A DNA stretch of 64,000 nt from Reticulascus tulasneorum. Lineage: Eukaryota; Ascomycota; Sordariomycetes; Glomerellales; Reticulascaceae. Under the pieces are notes generated by a model, which was given only the letters and a program-made list of their open reading frames with translations, did not search any database and was not told the DNA's origin. The DNA lies in NCBI GenBank assembly GCA_001557505.1, contig LSAX01000009.1:1674001-1738000 (forward strand), read 5' to 3'. The translations under genes were made by a program, and so were the position numbers. Numbering within the stretch: the stretch's first letter is position 1; each line of letters begins with the position of its first letter. Positions 1 through 12,705 of this stretch are shown piece by piece.

Positions 1-3000
1 CTTAACCCAACTCTTCATGAACACCGGATTCCGTGGCTTTGTAATGAATGCCAACGTTCGCGATGGGCACAATTCCCAGAAACTCCTCTCGGAAACACAA
101 AAGCTATTCGCGCATATGCAGGAAAGTTACAGGAAGTACATTGACCCAGCTCTCCTCGTGAGTTCCATCAAAACTTACGATGACACGGTCATCGATGTCC
201 ATAACCAAATGGACGTCGACGAATTCTACAATCTGCTCTTCGACCGTTGGGAAGGACAGCTACTCACAGTGGACGAAAGGAAAACCCTTCGTTCTTTCTA
301 CGGCGGCCAGCTGGTGCAGCAAGTGAGTTCAAAGGAGTGCGAACACATTTCCGAAAGGTTGGAGCCGTTTTCTGCTATCCAGTGTGACATCAAGGGTAAA
401 AGCACCCTGCAGGACAGTCTGCAGGCTTATGTGGATGGCGAGATTATGGAAGGCGGTATGCTCAATGATTTCTCTTGTCACATTGAATCATAATGCTAAC
501 TGTCTCTAGAAAACAAGTACAAATGCTCGAATTGTGACCGTCATGTTGATGCCGTGAAGAGGTATGGGCTTCCTACCATCTGCCAGAGGTCCTTCCACTT
601 ACTAACCACTCATCTAGGGCTTGCCTGAAGGATATTCCGGACAGTCTCATTTTCCATCTCAAGCGCTTCGATTTCAACCTTCGTACACTTCAGCGAAGCA
701 AGATCAACGACTACTTCTCCTTTCCCGCGAGAATCGATATGCGACCTTATACGATCGAGCACATCGGCAAGCCATCGCAGCCTGGCGAAGAAGATATGTT
801 TGAGCTGGTTGGTGTACTTGTCCACTCCGGAACTGCTGAGTCGGGACATTATTACTCCTATATCCGGGAACGCCCAAGCACAGGCAGTAGTGAGACTTGG
901 ATTGAGTTCAACGACGACATGGTTTCTCCATGGGATCCGGCGCAACTGGAAAGTTCCACTTTCGGAGGACCTGACTTCCGCCCCCCATTCGACAATAGCG
1001 TTGTGTATGACAAGACCTATAGCGCGTACATGCTATTCTACCAACGATCATCTTCTTTGCGATCGGCGGAAGAGAAGCTACAAATGCTCGCGTTGCCTAC
1101 GCCACTCCAGGTCAAATTACCCCTGGAGCTTTCTGAGCATATCAGAAATGACAATACGGTTCTCCTTCGACAGCATTGTATCTACGATCCGAGCCACGTC
1201 GACTTTGTCTTGAAGGTGTTTCGACATGTCAGGCAGTTCAATGATGGCCAATGCTCTTCCGACCATGTCATGGAAACTTTAGCAATGCAAATGCTTCTGG
1301 GCCATCTGGATCAGGTTGTCTCGCGAACAAAGGATCTGCCTGACTTTGAAATATTCAGGAAGATTCTGGCATATGCTTGCGGCACTTGTGCGAAGTGCTC
1401 GTTCTCATTCTACGAATATTATCACGAGAGGCATGAGTCCTTCCGGGTGCTGGTCCAGAGGAACGCAGATCCTCATGTCCGAGATATGGTTGGAACTCTA
1501 TTCATTGACGCACTCCAAAACATCAAGGAGAAACTTCCCCATCTCTACGGACTATCCGGAAGTCCTGAACACGATCTGCCGGACTCTGACTGGGGTCCAA
1601 TTGGCGAGCCTGCGATCAAGGGAACTGTCCAGATATTCAACTCGCTCTGGGCAAACTTCCATGCCAATCTTCGATCGTGGCCAGAGTACTTTGGTGTGGT
1701 TCTAACTTTTGCTCAGCTGGGCCCCACAGAAACTGCCCTGCTCCTATCTGAGGACTACCTGTTCAATGTCCTCCGCATAATATGGGCTGATGCAAATGCG
1801 GAACTGCCACCCAACTACGTCCGGATGCTGACCAATGTGGTTCGGAGAATGGCCACGAGACCGCCTTCCTACGAGATGATAATCAATCTGATCGACCACT
1901 TCATGGACGCTTTAGTCGACCATATTGATTACAAGTATATCATCGACTTCCCGCAGCAGCGTCTGCAGATCTTCCGACGCCATGGCGGAGAACTACCGTG
2001 GACTGGGCATGAGGCATCAGTCCTTCACAGCGATTGGGGCAATGGTACCGGCAGTACTTTTGTCAAGAAGCTGATTGAAATTGACCAGGAACCCATCACG
2101 ACAGAATCGATACTCCAGCGTCTAATTCAGGCCAGCAAGCAAATGGACACGCGCGTCTTCTATGCATTGAAGACAACCATCACCGGGCACATGGTACAGC
2201 AATCAATGGCCCCCAGTCTTAGAGCGGCCTTCATATACTGCCAGCATAGCGACAACATTTCTCTCGTACATAAGCTGTTGGAGCATGTTAGTGTGCAATG
2301 CAGCAATCTTCAGCATCAGGACGGGAGAGCATTCTTCGAATTTCTCAAGGATAACTTTCCAGATTTGGATGCGAACGCAGGAAACACAACATCCTCCACG
2401 TACAAGGAGAATCTTCGTAACCTGCCTACCTGGGGATCCGGGCTGCTTGGCTACTACGACCCACTGGTGAGACGCGATGTTGAAGAGTTTCTTGGGAGCA
2501 GACTATTTCAGTACGGCCCAGACCATGAATTTGCCGAGAACGAAGGCGGCCACGCTCGAGGCCTCGCCATAGTGTCGGCGGCAAGGAGACTTGCAATGAA
2601 TTGTCTCGTGGACTTGCGTGAGAACTTCATCAAACGGAGGACACAGGTTGCAAAACAATCGATCGAGAACTTGCAAAACGTCATTTCTAGCTGCGAGGTA
2701 TACTTCAGCCTTGACATTGATGTCAATATCGACGTCAATGCCGAAAATGAACACACCCTGGTTCCAGTGGCCGATTTCAGGGAGCTAAGTCGTGGTACGT
2801 GTTCACCTTGATTCTATTCGCTGTGACATCTCTTTTACAGGTTGCTGACCAGTGGTAGCCGTTCTCGAACCTCTACGACGCATGACAGTTGAAGAATTGG
2901 AGGAGGAAGGGTCCGGTATGTCGTCCTTATACGCCAGCGACTCGGATACAGTCACTTCAGAATGGCCCTAAATGGCTGACTTTGACACCCACAAGACTGG

Positions 3001-3093
3001 GAGAACTCGTGTGCATCTTCTGAGCAGCTAGAGAGCTTGGCAGATGTGAGCATGCAGGCAGCGGGCGATTTGCCCGACTCGGATCCGGTGTAG
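1..3093 (+). CDS. Ubiquitin carboxyl-terminal hydrolase (USP family, USP9X/faf-like), 5' partial
   Basis: A cysteine protease that removes ubiquitin from substrates. Exons read as <2-455, 510-561, 618-2794, 2853-2915 and 2996-3093, giving 947 residues with the N-terminus outside the window. The first codons read LTQLFMNTGFRG, the segment just after the catalytic Cys box of USPs, so the nucleophile lies upstream. Next come a zinc-ribbon half (KYKCSNCDRHVD, 512-547), LIFHLKRFDF and the His box (HSGTAESGHYYSYIR, 820-870), then the terminal YMLFYQR. About 580 further residues follow, helical and without obvious motifs, as in the long fungal USPs that carry a C-terminal UBP-associated domain. The last two introns are inferred from phase: both keep the frame open to TAG at 3091. 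The penultimate acceptor is ambiguous by 6 nt (2852 or 2858, both in frame). Confidence 0.9.
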
Positions 3094-6090
3094 TGGATAG
3101 GGGAGGACCGCTCATGATTGAACGACAGCAAACACTTGAAGTTTCTTTATTTTGTCAAGATTACATCTCATGAAAAATCCCGTCTACGCAAGGCGTTTAG
3201 GGGGGAGGGCCGTGGAAGGGACACGGGAGTCGGAACACCAAGTGAGATGATATACAGGGCAGGCGGCTTTCTGCATGGCATTGGAGTCTAGGGGGAATCA
3301 AGAGAACGAGCTTTCTCTCGTTTTCTATCTTTGTTTGAGTCGAGAACGGGCCTTTTCGAGCCGGGTATGGTCATCATCTCTTGCTTCTGTGTTGGTCCCA
3401 GGGTTAGGGATGCAACCAGATGGCTTTTGAGTCAAAATTGCATAGGGAAGACTTCATAGAGCTGACACACTAGCTTTTGAGCCGGAAGCGACCGGCGATA
3501 GGATGAGATGAAGGGTTCGAGCCAGCTTAGTCTAGCTGGAAATGCAGAGAACACAAACTAAGCTGAATGAGTTCTCACGCCTCTGGTCAAGTTGTCCAAC
3601 CTGCGTGGTGACCATGCTGGCGGCGATGCCAACTTTGAAACGCGCCCATCACTGCTTCTAACTGTAGATGTTCGTCTTGCGGCGTGTTGATTTGTTTCGT
3701 CCCAAAATAGCAGAAACAACCTTAAGCGCTCGAGAGGGTGCCGCAGGTGATTTTGAAGCTTCATGATCATCAACAGGGGCGTCCCAATCCAGAGGTAGCA
3801 AAGGCATCGGCAGATGATAATACAAATCTGAGGAAAACGGACGGGGGTTGGGGCTATCACAACCGATGGCGATTTTCCAAAAATAAGATGCTGGCCGTTT
3901 GGGAAAACCAGAGCCGTGACGGAAAGCAAATGATGCGTCATCTGCTTGCCGCCCAGGGAAGCATTGTATTTGTCTTTCGCCCCGGGAGGTTCAAGTTGGA
4001 GGCTCACGGCGAGTTTCGCACGATTGGCCGAGTTGGATACAGGAGGATATAAAAAGCCACGACGAGCCAGAGAAGGACGAAGGCAGGAGGGGATGATTGG
4101 TCAGTTGGGTTCCCAGAGAGAAGACGAGAACTGGATTCACCATGTCAAGTAATTACGTGTGGGTGGCCACGGGAGTAGCCATGGCTTGGGCTGGGCTTGG
4201 GCTGGGCTGGGCAGGCGCTGGTTCGTTGGGCCCAGAGAAAGAGGACATGGAGCGAGAAGAGAGTCCTTGGACGGCGGGTGGGCAAGCGGCGGCCAGGTGG
4301 TCGAGTCTGCGGTAAGGTGGAATTGCAGAATCTATCTAGGGAACGACGGCGAGGGTTGGACAGAGGGTTGTGAGGCATGGCTTTCCTTTGGCCAGGCACG
4401 GCGGCGCAAAAGACGCGGGCAATTTTCAGGGGTATATTGGGTCGAGAGTGGGATAGCTTTAGCATCAAAGTTGTTCGTTCATCCTATCAGCACCAAAACA
4501 GCCAGAGTCGAACATGCACCCAGAAGAAGAGAGGTAGGTTGGCGTGGACTGACATGGGTAGGTAGGTCCCTCTGCATATCTGTAAATATCAGGCGAAACA
4601 GAGTAAACAAGCCAACGGGACAAAAGCAACGGGGTCCCGAGTGGTGGGATTTGGGGGAAGGGGGAAAAGAGAGGCAGAAGAATGAATGCCCGTCATCGTG
4701 GGCAACAACGTGGAAGCTTCTTTTTTCTATTTTTACCTATTCTTACCAGCATATTACTACGTGGGACACAATGTTTGCAGCTGCGTGCTGCACGAACCCT
4801 TGTCAGCCCAGCACGTCGTGCGGTCGATCCACACACCCTCCGCATCGCATCACACACATCACAATCACATCAGATCAGATTTTCAACCTTTCGTTTGCTG
4901 CCCCTTGCCGAGATGGACGGGTAGACAGGGGGGGCCAGCACGGCAGGGGTGGGCGGGCGACCAATCGATCTCGACCCCCGCATATCCCCGAATTCCTGAA
5001 ATAGCAACTAGCCGCCGACCCTCTTTTTGGTAAACCCGCCCCATGTTATGTCCCAAGTCGTTCGAAGATTTTCACAACACACACCACCCGGTCGTCGAGA
5101 ATGCATCTGACGTGGTGGCCCGGGGTTTTTGAGCCTATCGAAGCTTTGGGGTGGCTGCTGTAGCGGGTGATGCTGATGATGCTGATGATGGAACTGGAGT
5201 ATTCTTCTCAACTGTAGGAGACACTGGGGGGTGGATGAGATGAGGGGTTACTGGTTAACGTGTACTAACAGTGACGGTCGGTACGTGCCCGTATAACTCT
5301 GTTGCTCGAGATGATCGTAGATTGATAGAGATGAGTAAATAAAGATACAGCGGTGGAGAATATGCAAAGTCCCCCCCCAACGAACATAGGAACGAACGAC
5401 GGGTAGCCCTGCCGGGGGTGGTGGTGGTCTGGGCAGGTAGTAGCTACGTACCTGCCTTGGCTTGTGCGGCGACGACCCCACCCATCTGCCGGCCGGCTCC
5501 TTTCAATATGCAGACGGCGGGAAACCCATATCTGCTAGATAGACAGGAGGACAAGGGGTCATTATTTTGAAACATAGGCTCTCTCTCTCTATCTCTCACT
5601 CACTCTCTCTCTGTGCCTTTCTCCTTCTCCTCCATCTCATCATCTAAAAGGGATAGCAGCCCTTCCCTTCCCCTTCTCTCAACCCCCCTGGTCCCGTTTC
5701 ATGTTTCTCGTAGGCGCCCTGGTCTTTTTTTATCTCGTCTTCTAGATGGATGGATGGAGATCACTCCCGACCCGTTGCGTGTTTCCTTCGTCTTTCATAA
5801 CCCCTCGTAAGGCTGTCTTGTCCTTGGACATGCTGAGGGTCTGTTTCAGGACTTGAATATATATCTTGTGCTTCTTCGTCTTCCCGACGAGGTGGTTTGA
5901 AGATTCCCAGGAGCAGCAGCAGCAGCAGCAATCACATCTCAGCTCGCTCCAGCTTCAAGCTCGTCAAGCTTAAGGAACTCGGAGTTTTGCAGAGTCCAGC
6001 TCCCTTTTGTCTTGGGTCTCTTGCAACTGTCCTCTCCATCTCGACGGCATCTTGCTCGACCCAACCTACCACCACAGGACCTGTTAAATC
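3094..6090. other. Long intergenic region / leader of the 6.1-kb gene
   Basis: I see no convincing gene in these 3 kb; open frames here are low-complexity and lack splice-consistent extension. It holds a GGGCTTGG/GGGCTGGG tandem stretch (about 4183-4216), a GATGATGCT-type run near 5170, a long pyrimidine tract of CT repeats (about 5576-5640) and an AGC repeat (5912-5930) 160 bp before the next start codon. A CT-rich tract upstream of the start is typical of filamentous-fungal promoters and leaders, so the right-hand part is probably promoter and 5' UTR of the 6091 gene. Confidence 0.6.
5576..5640 (+). promoter_or_regulatory. Pyrimidine (CT) tract upstream of the 6091 gene
   Basis: A run of CTCTCTCT broken by single A or G bases, continuing as CTCCTTCTCC. 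CT-rich blocks near transcription starts are common in filamentous fungi; this one would lie about 450-510 bp before the start codon. The role is inferred from position only. Confidence 0.35.
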
Positions 6091-7561
6091 ATGGCTCCTC
6101 TCAAAGACCGAATCTCGTCGCCGCTCGAGGCCGGCACGTCTATCCTCGACGCCCACCACCTACCATCCCACCTCAACGAGGCTCTGGAGTATGCATCCAA
6201 GAGACTGGCTCGCAAGGCGCTGCACGTCACCCTCGTGGTCGTCCGACGCGAGTATCAGCTGCCATCGGTGCTTCCTGCTTGCAGCTCACCCGGCCTGTCG
6301 CCTCCCACGTCGCCTGGTCCACCGTCCGCTTCGAGTGCCCGTTTTGCGTTTACCAGCTCGCCGGTCGCCTCTTTCAAGAAGCTCGTGAGGACTGGCACTG
6401 GCTCTATGCTCCCACCGCTCCCTTCACCCACTCCCACCGACGGCATGCGAAGTGGCATGAGCTCTCCGGCCTTCTCAGCATACTCGGTCGACTCGACTGG
6501 CCCAAAGTTGAGATGGCCACGCTCGCCCGCCGTGCCACTCTCACCTCCTCCCATGACTCCTTCAACTGTGTCATCCACCCTCACAGATTCTTCGGGGCCA
6601 ATGTCCCCAAACCCGTTCGGCATCCGCCTCATCCATGCCGACTTACTCACCGACAAGCAGGAGAGGATACTGCGGCAGACGATTGAGCGAGCAGAACGGA
6701 AGTTCCATATCGGGTAAGTTTTACTACTTGACTCCAGATGTATCCCGAATGCAAGACTGACAAGATATTAGAACCGACTGGCTCTCCCCTGCAGTGGACG
6801 CATCCGCGTGTGGTCTGACAGCGAGCCTCATTCGCCGGTCAATCATCCAGAATGAAGTTCTGTTCTCTTCGGAAGGCTTAGCTCTTCTGTCGCTCGACCG
6901 TCTCTATACCTTTAAGAGCGCCTTGTCGAGTTATTCGAGGACCAGCTCACCGTTACGGCTCGAGGATGCCGTGGACGAGCTACGACGACTAGTTCTTTCC
7001 GGTGGCGGAAAGAAGGTATCCAAATCAGACTTGCTCCGATCGTACGACTGGCTGGGAGTTACGGACTCGGCACTGGCAGACGTGGATCGGATGTATCGGC
7101 GAGCATACGGTGGCGTGGACAAGGCCGGTGCCATCGAGGGCGTGGGATCCACAGCCCAGGTCACCGAGATGGTCAAGGAGCTGGAGGAGGAGGTGGACGG
7201 CATGATCGCCATCGCGATGGATACCATCAAGATTGGCAAACCTCCGTCGCCGAAAGGTCCGGCGCTCAAGCTGCAGACGGCCTTCGACCCAAAGACAAAA
7301 TCCAAGGAGACGCAAGACGACAGCTCAGAAGACGAGGAGGAGCTGACGGCCCGGCCGAGCAGCAACAGAGGAGGAATCTGCCTCTGGAGTCCAGTGTCGA
7401 TTGCCGAGATCCTGCACGACGAGCGGGCGCCATCCGTCATGGGCCCAATGACACCGAACGACTACGATGACATATCGCCAATCACCAGAGGCGAGTGGGG
7501 TTTTCTCATGGGGCCGAACTCGTGGCAGGGAGGAAGAACGGCGGCGGTGGAGACATGTTGA
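6091..7561 (+). CDS. Unrecognised fungal protein, 470 aa
   Basis: Two exons, 6091-6713 and 6772-7561, joined across a 58-nt GTAAGT..TTAG intron with a CTGAC branch point. I do not recognise the family. The N-terminus (MAPLKDRISSPLEAGTSI) leads into a short helical part (about residues 25-50, with EALEYASKRLARK followed by a LHVTLVVVRREY strand). Then comes about 110 residues of Ser/Pro-rich, probably disordered sequence. The helical part resumes at IRLIHADLLTDKQERIL and continues over the splice junction through the second exon, with a conserved-looking acidic tail (SSEDEEE, then TPNDYDDISPITRGEWGFLM). No signal peptide or membrane segment is visible. The regular intron and sustained codon structure support a real gene. 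It converges on the PRCC-domain gene, with 160 bp between stop codons. Confidence 0.8.
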
Positions 7562-7721
7562 CAGGAGGAGGACCCGGAGTAGAACGGCATTGCTTCTTCT
7601 GTACGATAGCATTTTTTCCTCATCATGACCTCATGCTGCACAAATAGGGGATACCATATTTATATTTTTGGCGTTTTTGAATAGGCAAGAAAACAGCTTC
7701 TTATTCCGGGTATCATGCTCT

Positions 7722-8852
7722 CTACCATCCATACCGACTCGATGCCTCCTTGCGATTCGTCCTCCCCTTCGCGAAGCTCTCCTCCAGCGCCTCCCGCTGG
7801 CTCTGCACCTGGTTGACCAGCTGTCGCAGATTGTGCTTGCCCGGCGCGATGGCCCGCACCGGGTTGTGCGTTTGCTTCTCGCCTGCCGCGCGGAGGTCCT
7901 CGTTGTGCTGGTATTCCTGGTCCGTGTTGAAGTTGATCACCTTCGCTGCGGACTTTGGGCCGCCGGCCTTTTGGCGGCCGAAGAGCTCGCGTCGGGCGGC
8001 GGCGGAGAGGTTTAGATCGTCGGCGACGGTGTCGAGGGACTCTATGTTCGAAGAGGGTGCGGCTGGTGCGACGTAGCTTACGTATTGCTCCACTGCTTCC
8101 TCCGGGGCTTCTTCCGCGAACATTGGTTCGTACGCTCCACTGGCTGGGCTTGGTTGTGCAGTTTCTTCAGGCTCATTAGAGATAGAGAATAGTGATATCT
8201 TCTTGCGCGCCACTGGTTCCTTTGGCTCCAGCCCCGTAGGTCTCTGTGCCTCCGGCTGCTGTGCAGAGGAATCCGTAGCAGCCGCCGCCTTCATTGCACT
8301 TGCTTTAGCCCCAGTCTTCTTCCCAGGTTTCCTTGCCACCGACAAGGGTCTGAACATGAGCGGCTTTCCCACCAGTTTCACCTCCTCGGCTGGCTTCATA
8401 TCCGCCGGTATCTCAGGCTGCGCTTGCGCCTTTGGCGGCGGTAGGTTGAACCCAGAGCTTGCATCCCCGAACGCACTCTCCCCTTGGTCATCGTTGTCTC
8501 GACTGAAACCCGGCGCAGCGCCAGTCTTCAAACTGAAGACCGGACGCGATGAACTGCTTGCTGCTGGGGCGCTTGTCTTTGCAGCATTCTTTGGCGCTGG
8601 GAGAAAGGAGCCGAACCCGCTGAATGCGCCGCCCCCTCCTGTCCTCACTCGTTTGGCCGGTGGCTCGTCGCTCCGAGTTTTGGGCTCTTCGGGTTTGATC
8701 TGGGGTAGGTTGACGAGGATCTTGCCTGGGTTGGAACGGTCGACCACTTTCTGGAATGCGGGCTTCTTTGAGTTATGCGTCGGTTTCGGGTTCGGCTTGG
8801 CCGGCGCTTCAGACTCGGAGCCTGAGGACTCTGAATAGTCAACTAAGCCCAT
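7722..8852 (-). CDS. PRCC C-terminal domain protein (splicing-associated)
   Basis: A single exon of 376 residues starting MGLVDYSESSGSESEAP, the usual N-terminus of PRCC-family proteins; the frame is open 111 nt further upstream but that extension looks like leader. The middle is low-complexity (Pro, Ala, Lys rich, with LVGKPLMFRPLSVARKPG). The C-terminal ~90 residues (REELFGRQ-like start, INFNTDQEYQHNEDLRAAGE, NPVRAIAPGKHNLRQLVNQV, ending SSRYGW) match the PRCC domain. The human member is fused to TFE3 in renal carcinoma and associates with pre-mRNA splicing factors; a nuclear role in splicing is therefore inferred. It is divergent from the SIN1 gene. Confidence 0.88.
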   Translation of the reverse strand: MGLVDYSESSGSESEAPAKPNPKPTHNSKKPAFQKVVDRSNPGKILVNLPQIKPEEPKTRSDEPPAKRVRTGGGGAFSGFGSFLPAPKNAAKTSAPAASSSSRPVFSLKTGAAPGFSRDNDDQGESAFGDASSGFNLPPPKAQAQPEIPADMKPAEEVKLVGKPLMFRPLSVARKPGKKTGAKASAMKAAAATDSSAQQPEAQRPTGLEPKEPVARKKISLFSISNEPEETAQPSPASGAYEPMFAEEAPEEAVEQYVSYVAPAAPSSNIESLDTVADDLNLSAAARRELFGRQKAGGPKSAAKVINFNTDQEYQHNEDLRAAGEKQTHNPVRAIAPGKHNLRQLVNQVQSQREALEESFAKGRTNRKEASSRYGW

Positions 8853-9227
8853 CTTGTTTGTTGGGTAGATGCTGTGAGAGGTGGGTAGGTAGATGCTTAG
8901 AGTTGAAGTGTGATCGTGGGGTGGTCCAAAGATATGGAGAAGTCGTATGTATCGCACCGCCACATCCCACCAGCAAGGCTAGATAGGGGCCGTGCACAAC
9001 CACGCTAAGCCACGTTTTGGAAGCGGCAAGCGTTTCACAAGGCTGAGATCTCTCTTACCCCTCGAACAACCCCCCAGAAAATCAATTTGCAGACAGACTG
9101 AGCGGAATTCGGAAAGGACCTGGCTGCCAGTTTGTCATTCGTGATGAAGTGACCGAAACCTATTGCACGGCTCTTTGAGAGAGATTGCCCATGATCCCAA
9201 TGACAGCTCACGATCTCGTCAATCACA
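8853..9227. promoter_or_regulatory. Divergent promoter PRCC-domain gene / SIN1
   Basis: 375 bp between two start codons pointing away from each other. No clear TATA box. Both promoters must lie here. Confidence 0.5.
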
Positions 9228-11776
9228 ATGTCGGTTATGCAGAATGAAGAGTACGTTCTCGCCGATATGGCGAACTCCCTTGTTGCTATGCGCATGCTAA
9301 TTGTGGGAACCATATAGCCTGGTCGCTTACCAGCTGCGTACGGGATACCTCACCGAAATCGCCGATGGAGTTGGGGAACGCCTCATCACTCTCAATGAGA
9401 GTTTTATGAACTCTGCGGCCTTCAAAGCAGTAGGATGGCAAGCGAACCCGGATCTCGTGAAGCGCTGCTACTCTCCTCCCATCCCGACCGCGATCGCTTC
9501 GGAATACTTCCAAGTGCCACGACAAGCCGGTGTTACCCTAGAAGATGAACCTGATGAGACGGGCATGCTGGCTGGCGGAGGGACGGATACCGTCGGTCCA
9601 GGATTGGCTACAAGGCGGAGGAGACGCCGTGAGCAGATGGAAGATGAGGATAGCAGTGATCTCAGCGACGAAAGCGACGACGAGGAACCAAACCAGAGAG
9701 CGGCTCAGCAGATACGATTTGCGAAGATGCCCGTCCGCGCGAGGGCCGGTTCCAGCCCGATACAATCCTCGAATCTAAAACAGTCTACGTCGGCATCCCC
9801 TCGAGCGGCACCTGGGGCTCGCCGAGGGTCTCAATCTGCTCTGGAGGTTGTTAAGGAGAGGGCCAGACGCGACACCGTCACAAGCAGCGATGTATCATCA
9901 GAGAATGAGTTTGATGCGTCGGGGTTCCACAAGCAGAGGGAGGCGACGAGAGCGGCTGCAAAGTCTGCCAGGCTTCAAGCCAGGCTGAACTCCGAACCTT
10001 CTATGGGTATCAAGCGAGCAGGTACCGACTTGTTACCAGAAGAAGAGGAAGACTCCGACGGCTCGGACATGTCCGGCGCATTCATCGAGAGCATCGACTC
10101 TGCATCGATCCTGGATGCTGTGGAGCATCCAAATCAAGCCTCACCTCACCAACAAGTTGTTGGGACACCACCGCGAGAATTCACACGAACCTCTACCATT
10201 CGGAGATCGCATGCTCCTGTTCAACCCAAGGTCCTGCAAGCCCTTCCCCCACCACGACCCATGAGCACCATTCGGCCTATGAGCATGATACAACCTAAGA
10301 GCTTGCTATCTGCGGCCTTCAAGGCCAAGAAAACAAAGCCGACGACTCCCTTCGAAAGCTTTGCTTCTCTTTCCGGACAGGGTGAGAACAATCCAATTGC
10401 AGTTCGCATCTTCCCAAGCTTTTCGAGCAATCCAGAAAAGCCATTTGACGTCCCCATTCGTCGGATTGTGCACCATGGAGAGGGCGGTGATCGGCCGGTA
10501 AAGGTAGCAGACCTGATCGGCCTCAGTCTGTGGCGATACAATGAGGAGAAACGTGAACCATCCCTGCCAGCTGATAAGCTAAACATCAACTGGTGGACGT
10601 TGAGGATGGTTGAGGAGGACGGCGAAGTGGATGATGATTTCCCGCCTCTGGAGAGGACGAAAGCTCTCACATCGTTTACTACTGCTAACAACAGAGCGGC
10701 CGGGAGGACGCGGGCAAACTCAAAGACCTTCGACAACTTCGGATTGGTCCAAGCATCACAAGCTGAATTCGCGGAGAATCAGAGCGTGACACCGCAAGCC
10801 GAAGAGGAGACGGCCGCGGTCAGAGAAGAGCCCGGCGATGAAGAGCTCACACCACGCAACACTCCGTTGCCGAATATGCACTCGTTCCTTGCCCCCACCG
10901 AGCCCCGACCAAATCCAGTCACCAACACGACCTACCGGCAGCAAAGCAGTATGTTTGCCGATTCACCGCAGACCCCTGTCGCTGTTCCAAATACTACAAG
11001 AGGAGTGCAAAAGCTCCTGCGTGTGCATCTCCACTCCACAGATGTTGCTCCCGGGCAGCTGGTGACGCTTGACGTTACTACCGAAACTTATATGGCGGAG
11101 GTCTTGGATCTAGTGTGCCGCAAGCGACAATTAGACAAGGCAAACCATGTAATCAAACTGCCGGGTGGAGGACCGGTAGTGTTGCTGGATAGCAAAGTCT
11201 CAACCATCGGTAGCCTGTCAGATTTAGAGCTACATCGGCGCCGCTTCGCTACAGACGGCCCATTGACCATGACCGGGTCTCCGAGCAGTTCTTCCCCGAA
11301 GCTGCATCCATTTGCAGATGGACAGCTGGGCAGGAAGTCGAAGAAACCTCACATTATGGGAACTCACCCACTGGCTCAGGAGGCCATAAAGCAGGCTGAG
11401 CTCACCAGCACGTACTACAAGTCATGGAGAGTCTGGCGTATACAACGAGTGAGGCTTATGAGCCAAAGCGAAAGGCTCTTTGAGATTGATGGCGAATACA
11501 TCCACATCAAGCCTGCAGGCGGGGGTAGCAAGACAACGACAGCGCACTTCACTCATGTGGTGGGCTGTAAAGTGTCGGCAAAGCACGCCAATCAATTCAA
11601 GGTAAGAAGACTTTTTGGTAATTTTGCATCTTGCATTGCACACTAACATCCATGCGCAGCTCATCATCTACAAGGATACAGAGAGCAAGAGATACGACTT
11701 TGAGGCGAAAACCGCGGAGGAGGCACATGAGATTGTGGCTGAGCTTAAGAAGGGCATGGCTCATGTGCTGAGTTGA
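9228..11776 (+). CDS. TORC2 subunit SIN1/AVO1
   Basis: Scaffold and substrate-recruiting subunit of target-of-rapamycin complex 2, acting at the plasma membrane. Exons 9228-9250, 9318-11601 and 11660-11776 give 807 residues. The first intron splits the N-terminal motif so that it reads MSVMQNED-LVAYQLRTGYL, the family's typical start, followed by IADGVGERLITLN. Residues about 105-300 are acidic and disordered. The CRIM domain is near residues 360-445 (NPIAVRIFPSF, then LSLWRYNEE and LNINWWTLRMVEEDGE). A Ras-binding-like ubiquitin fold follows near 570-650 (LLRVHLHSTD...). The SIN1-type PH domain is at about 707-807 (YYKSWRVWRIQRVRL, ending EAHEIVAELKKGM) and is cut by the last intron. All joins keep phase. 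Confidence 0.93.
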
Positions 11777-12665
11777 GGCTGGAGTGATGTCACTCACTTC
11801 TCCTCCCAGTCAAGCCACGAATTTGATTGAAACCTCTGGAATCGATCGATCATGGAGGAGGCGTTCAGGGTTTTCGCGCCACTGAAGTGGATGCGGTGAC
11901 GCGTCCAGGGACATACATGTCTTGGAAGCCAAATGGTCGACTTCGATGACCAACTTCCGTATGTACAAATTATTGGGGAAACTAGGAAACCCCCCGTAGC
12001 CCGTAGCTGAAAAGGTGGGCACTGTCTCAATTAAAGTTCACATCCTTGCTACTGGGTCGTGCAGATCGATGCGAACTACAAGGGTGTCCACTTAATTGTG
12101 TCTTGGTTTGCGGATGTAAGTTGCAGCCCAGATGTACTCCGTATGGGAACGTAGGAAGACGAAGCATACGCAGTATCACTGCTCCTGCTCAATGATGCGA
12201 GGACTACTAGTCGATTGGCTTTTCTTCCAGGAGCTTCTTCGCAAACCGACCCCGATGTGCGCACGTACGGACACCGGGCTTGGCAGATTTCGGTGCTACG
12301 GGATGACGTTGAAACGGCTAGGTGAGCCGGTGATGTAATAACCAAGTAAAAAATGGCAGAGCGATCCTCTAGCTACCCCCGGGCTTGGGGAGACTAGGAC
12401 CAGCCGGAGCCTCTCGCCCAGACATAACAATGACGGGGATTGGTGGACCTTAATTTGTGGCGACTTGCATCGGGACTGCGGCAAGCCACGCAACGCAACT
12501 TGACCCCGATTGACAGACATACAGAAATTGCCTGTACACATTGGCTTTTGTATGGGTCCGATATTCCGCCACAGATGTACCATATGACGAATTCTGCTGG
12601 TGAAAGTACCTGGTAGGCACCTCAGCCCTGAAATTCGATTACGATGTATGAATGAATGAATGCTG

Positions 12666-12691
12666 CTGTGTATACTCTCAGGTATACACAG
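12666..12691. repeat. Perfect 10-bp inverted repeat, 6-nt loop
   Basis: Left arm CTGTGTATAC (12666-12675), right arm GTATACACAG (12682-12691), loop TCTCAG. It could form a hairpin or be a dyad binding site. It lies about 570 bp upstream of the GPI-protein start codon. Confidence 0.7.
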
Positions 12692-12705
12692 ATAGGGGTA
12701 TCACC

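Noticed and set aside
3500..3545. tRNA-like GGTTCGAGCC box
   Set aside because: No A box at the right distance and no cloverleaf; the same box elsewhere (near 45483) also lacks partner stems.
4159..5004. 281-codon plus-strand open frame in the 3-6 kb gap
   Set aside because: Composition is low-complexity (Gly/Trp/Arg then mixed), crosses simple repeats, has no domain features and no splice-consistent extension.
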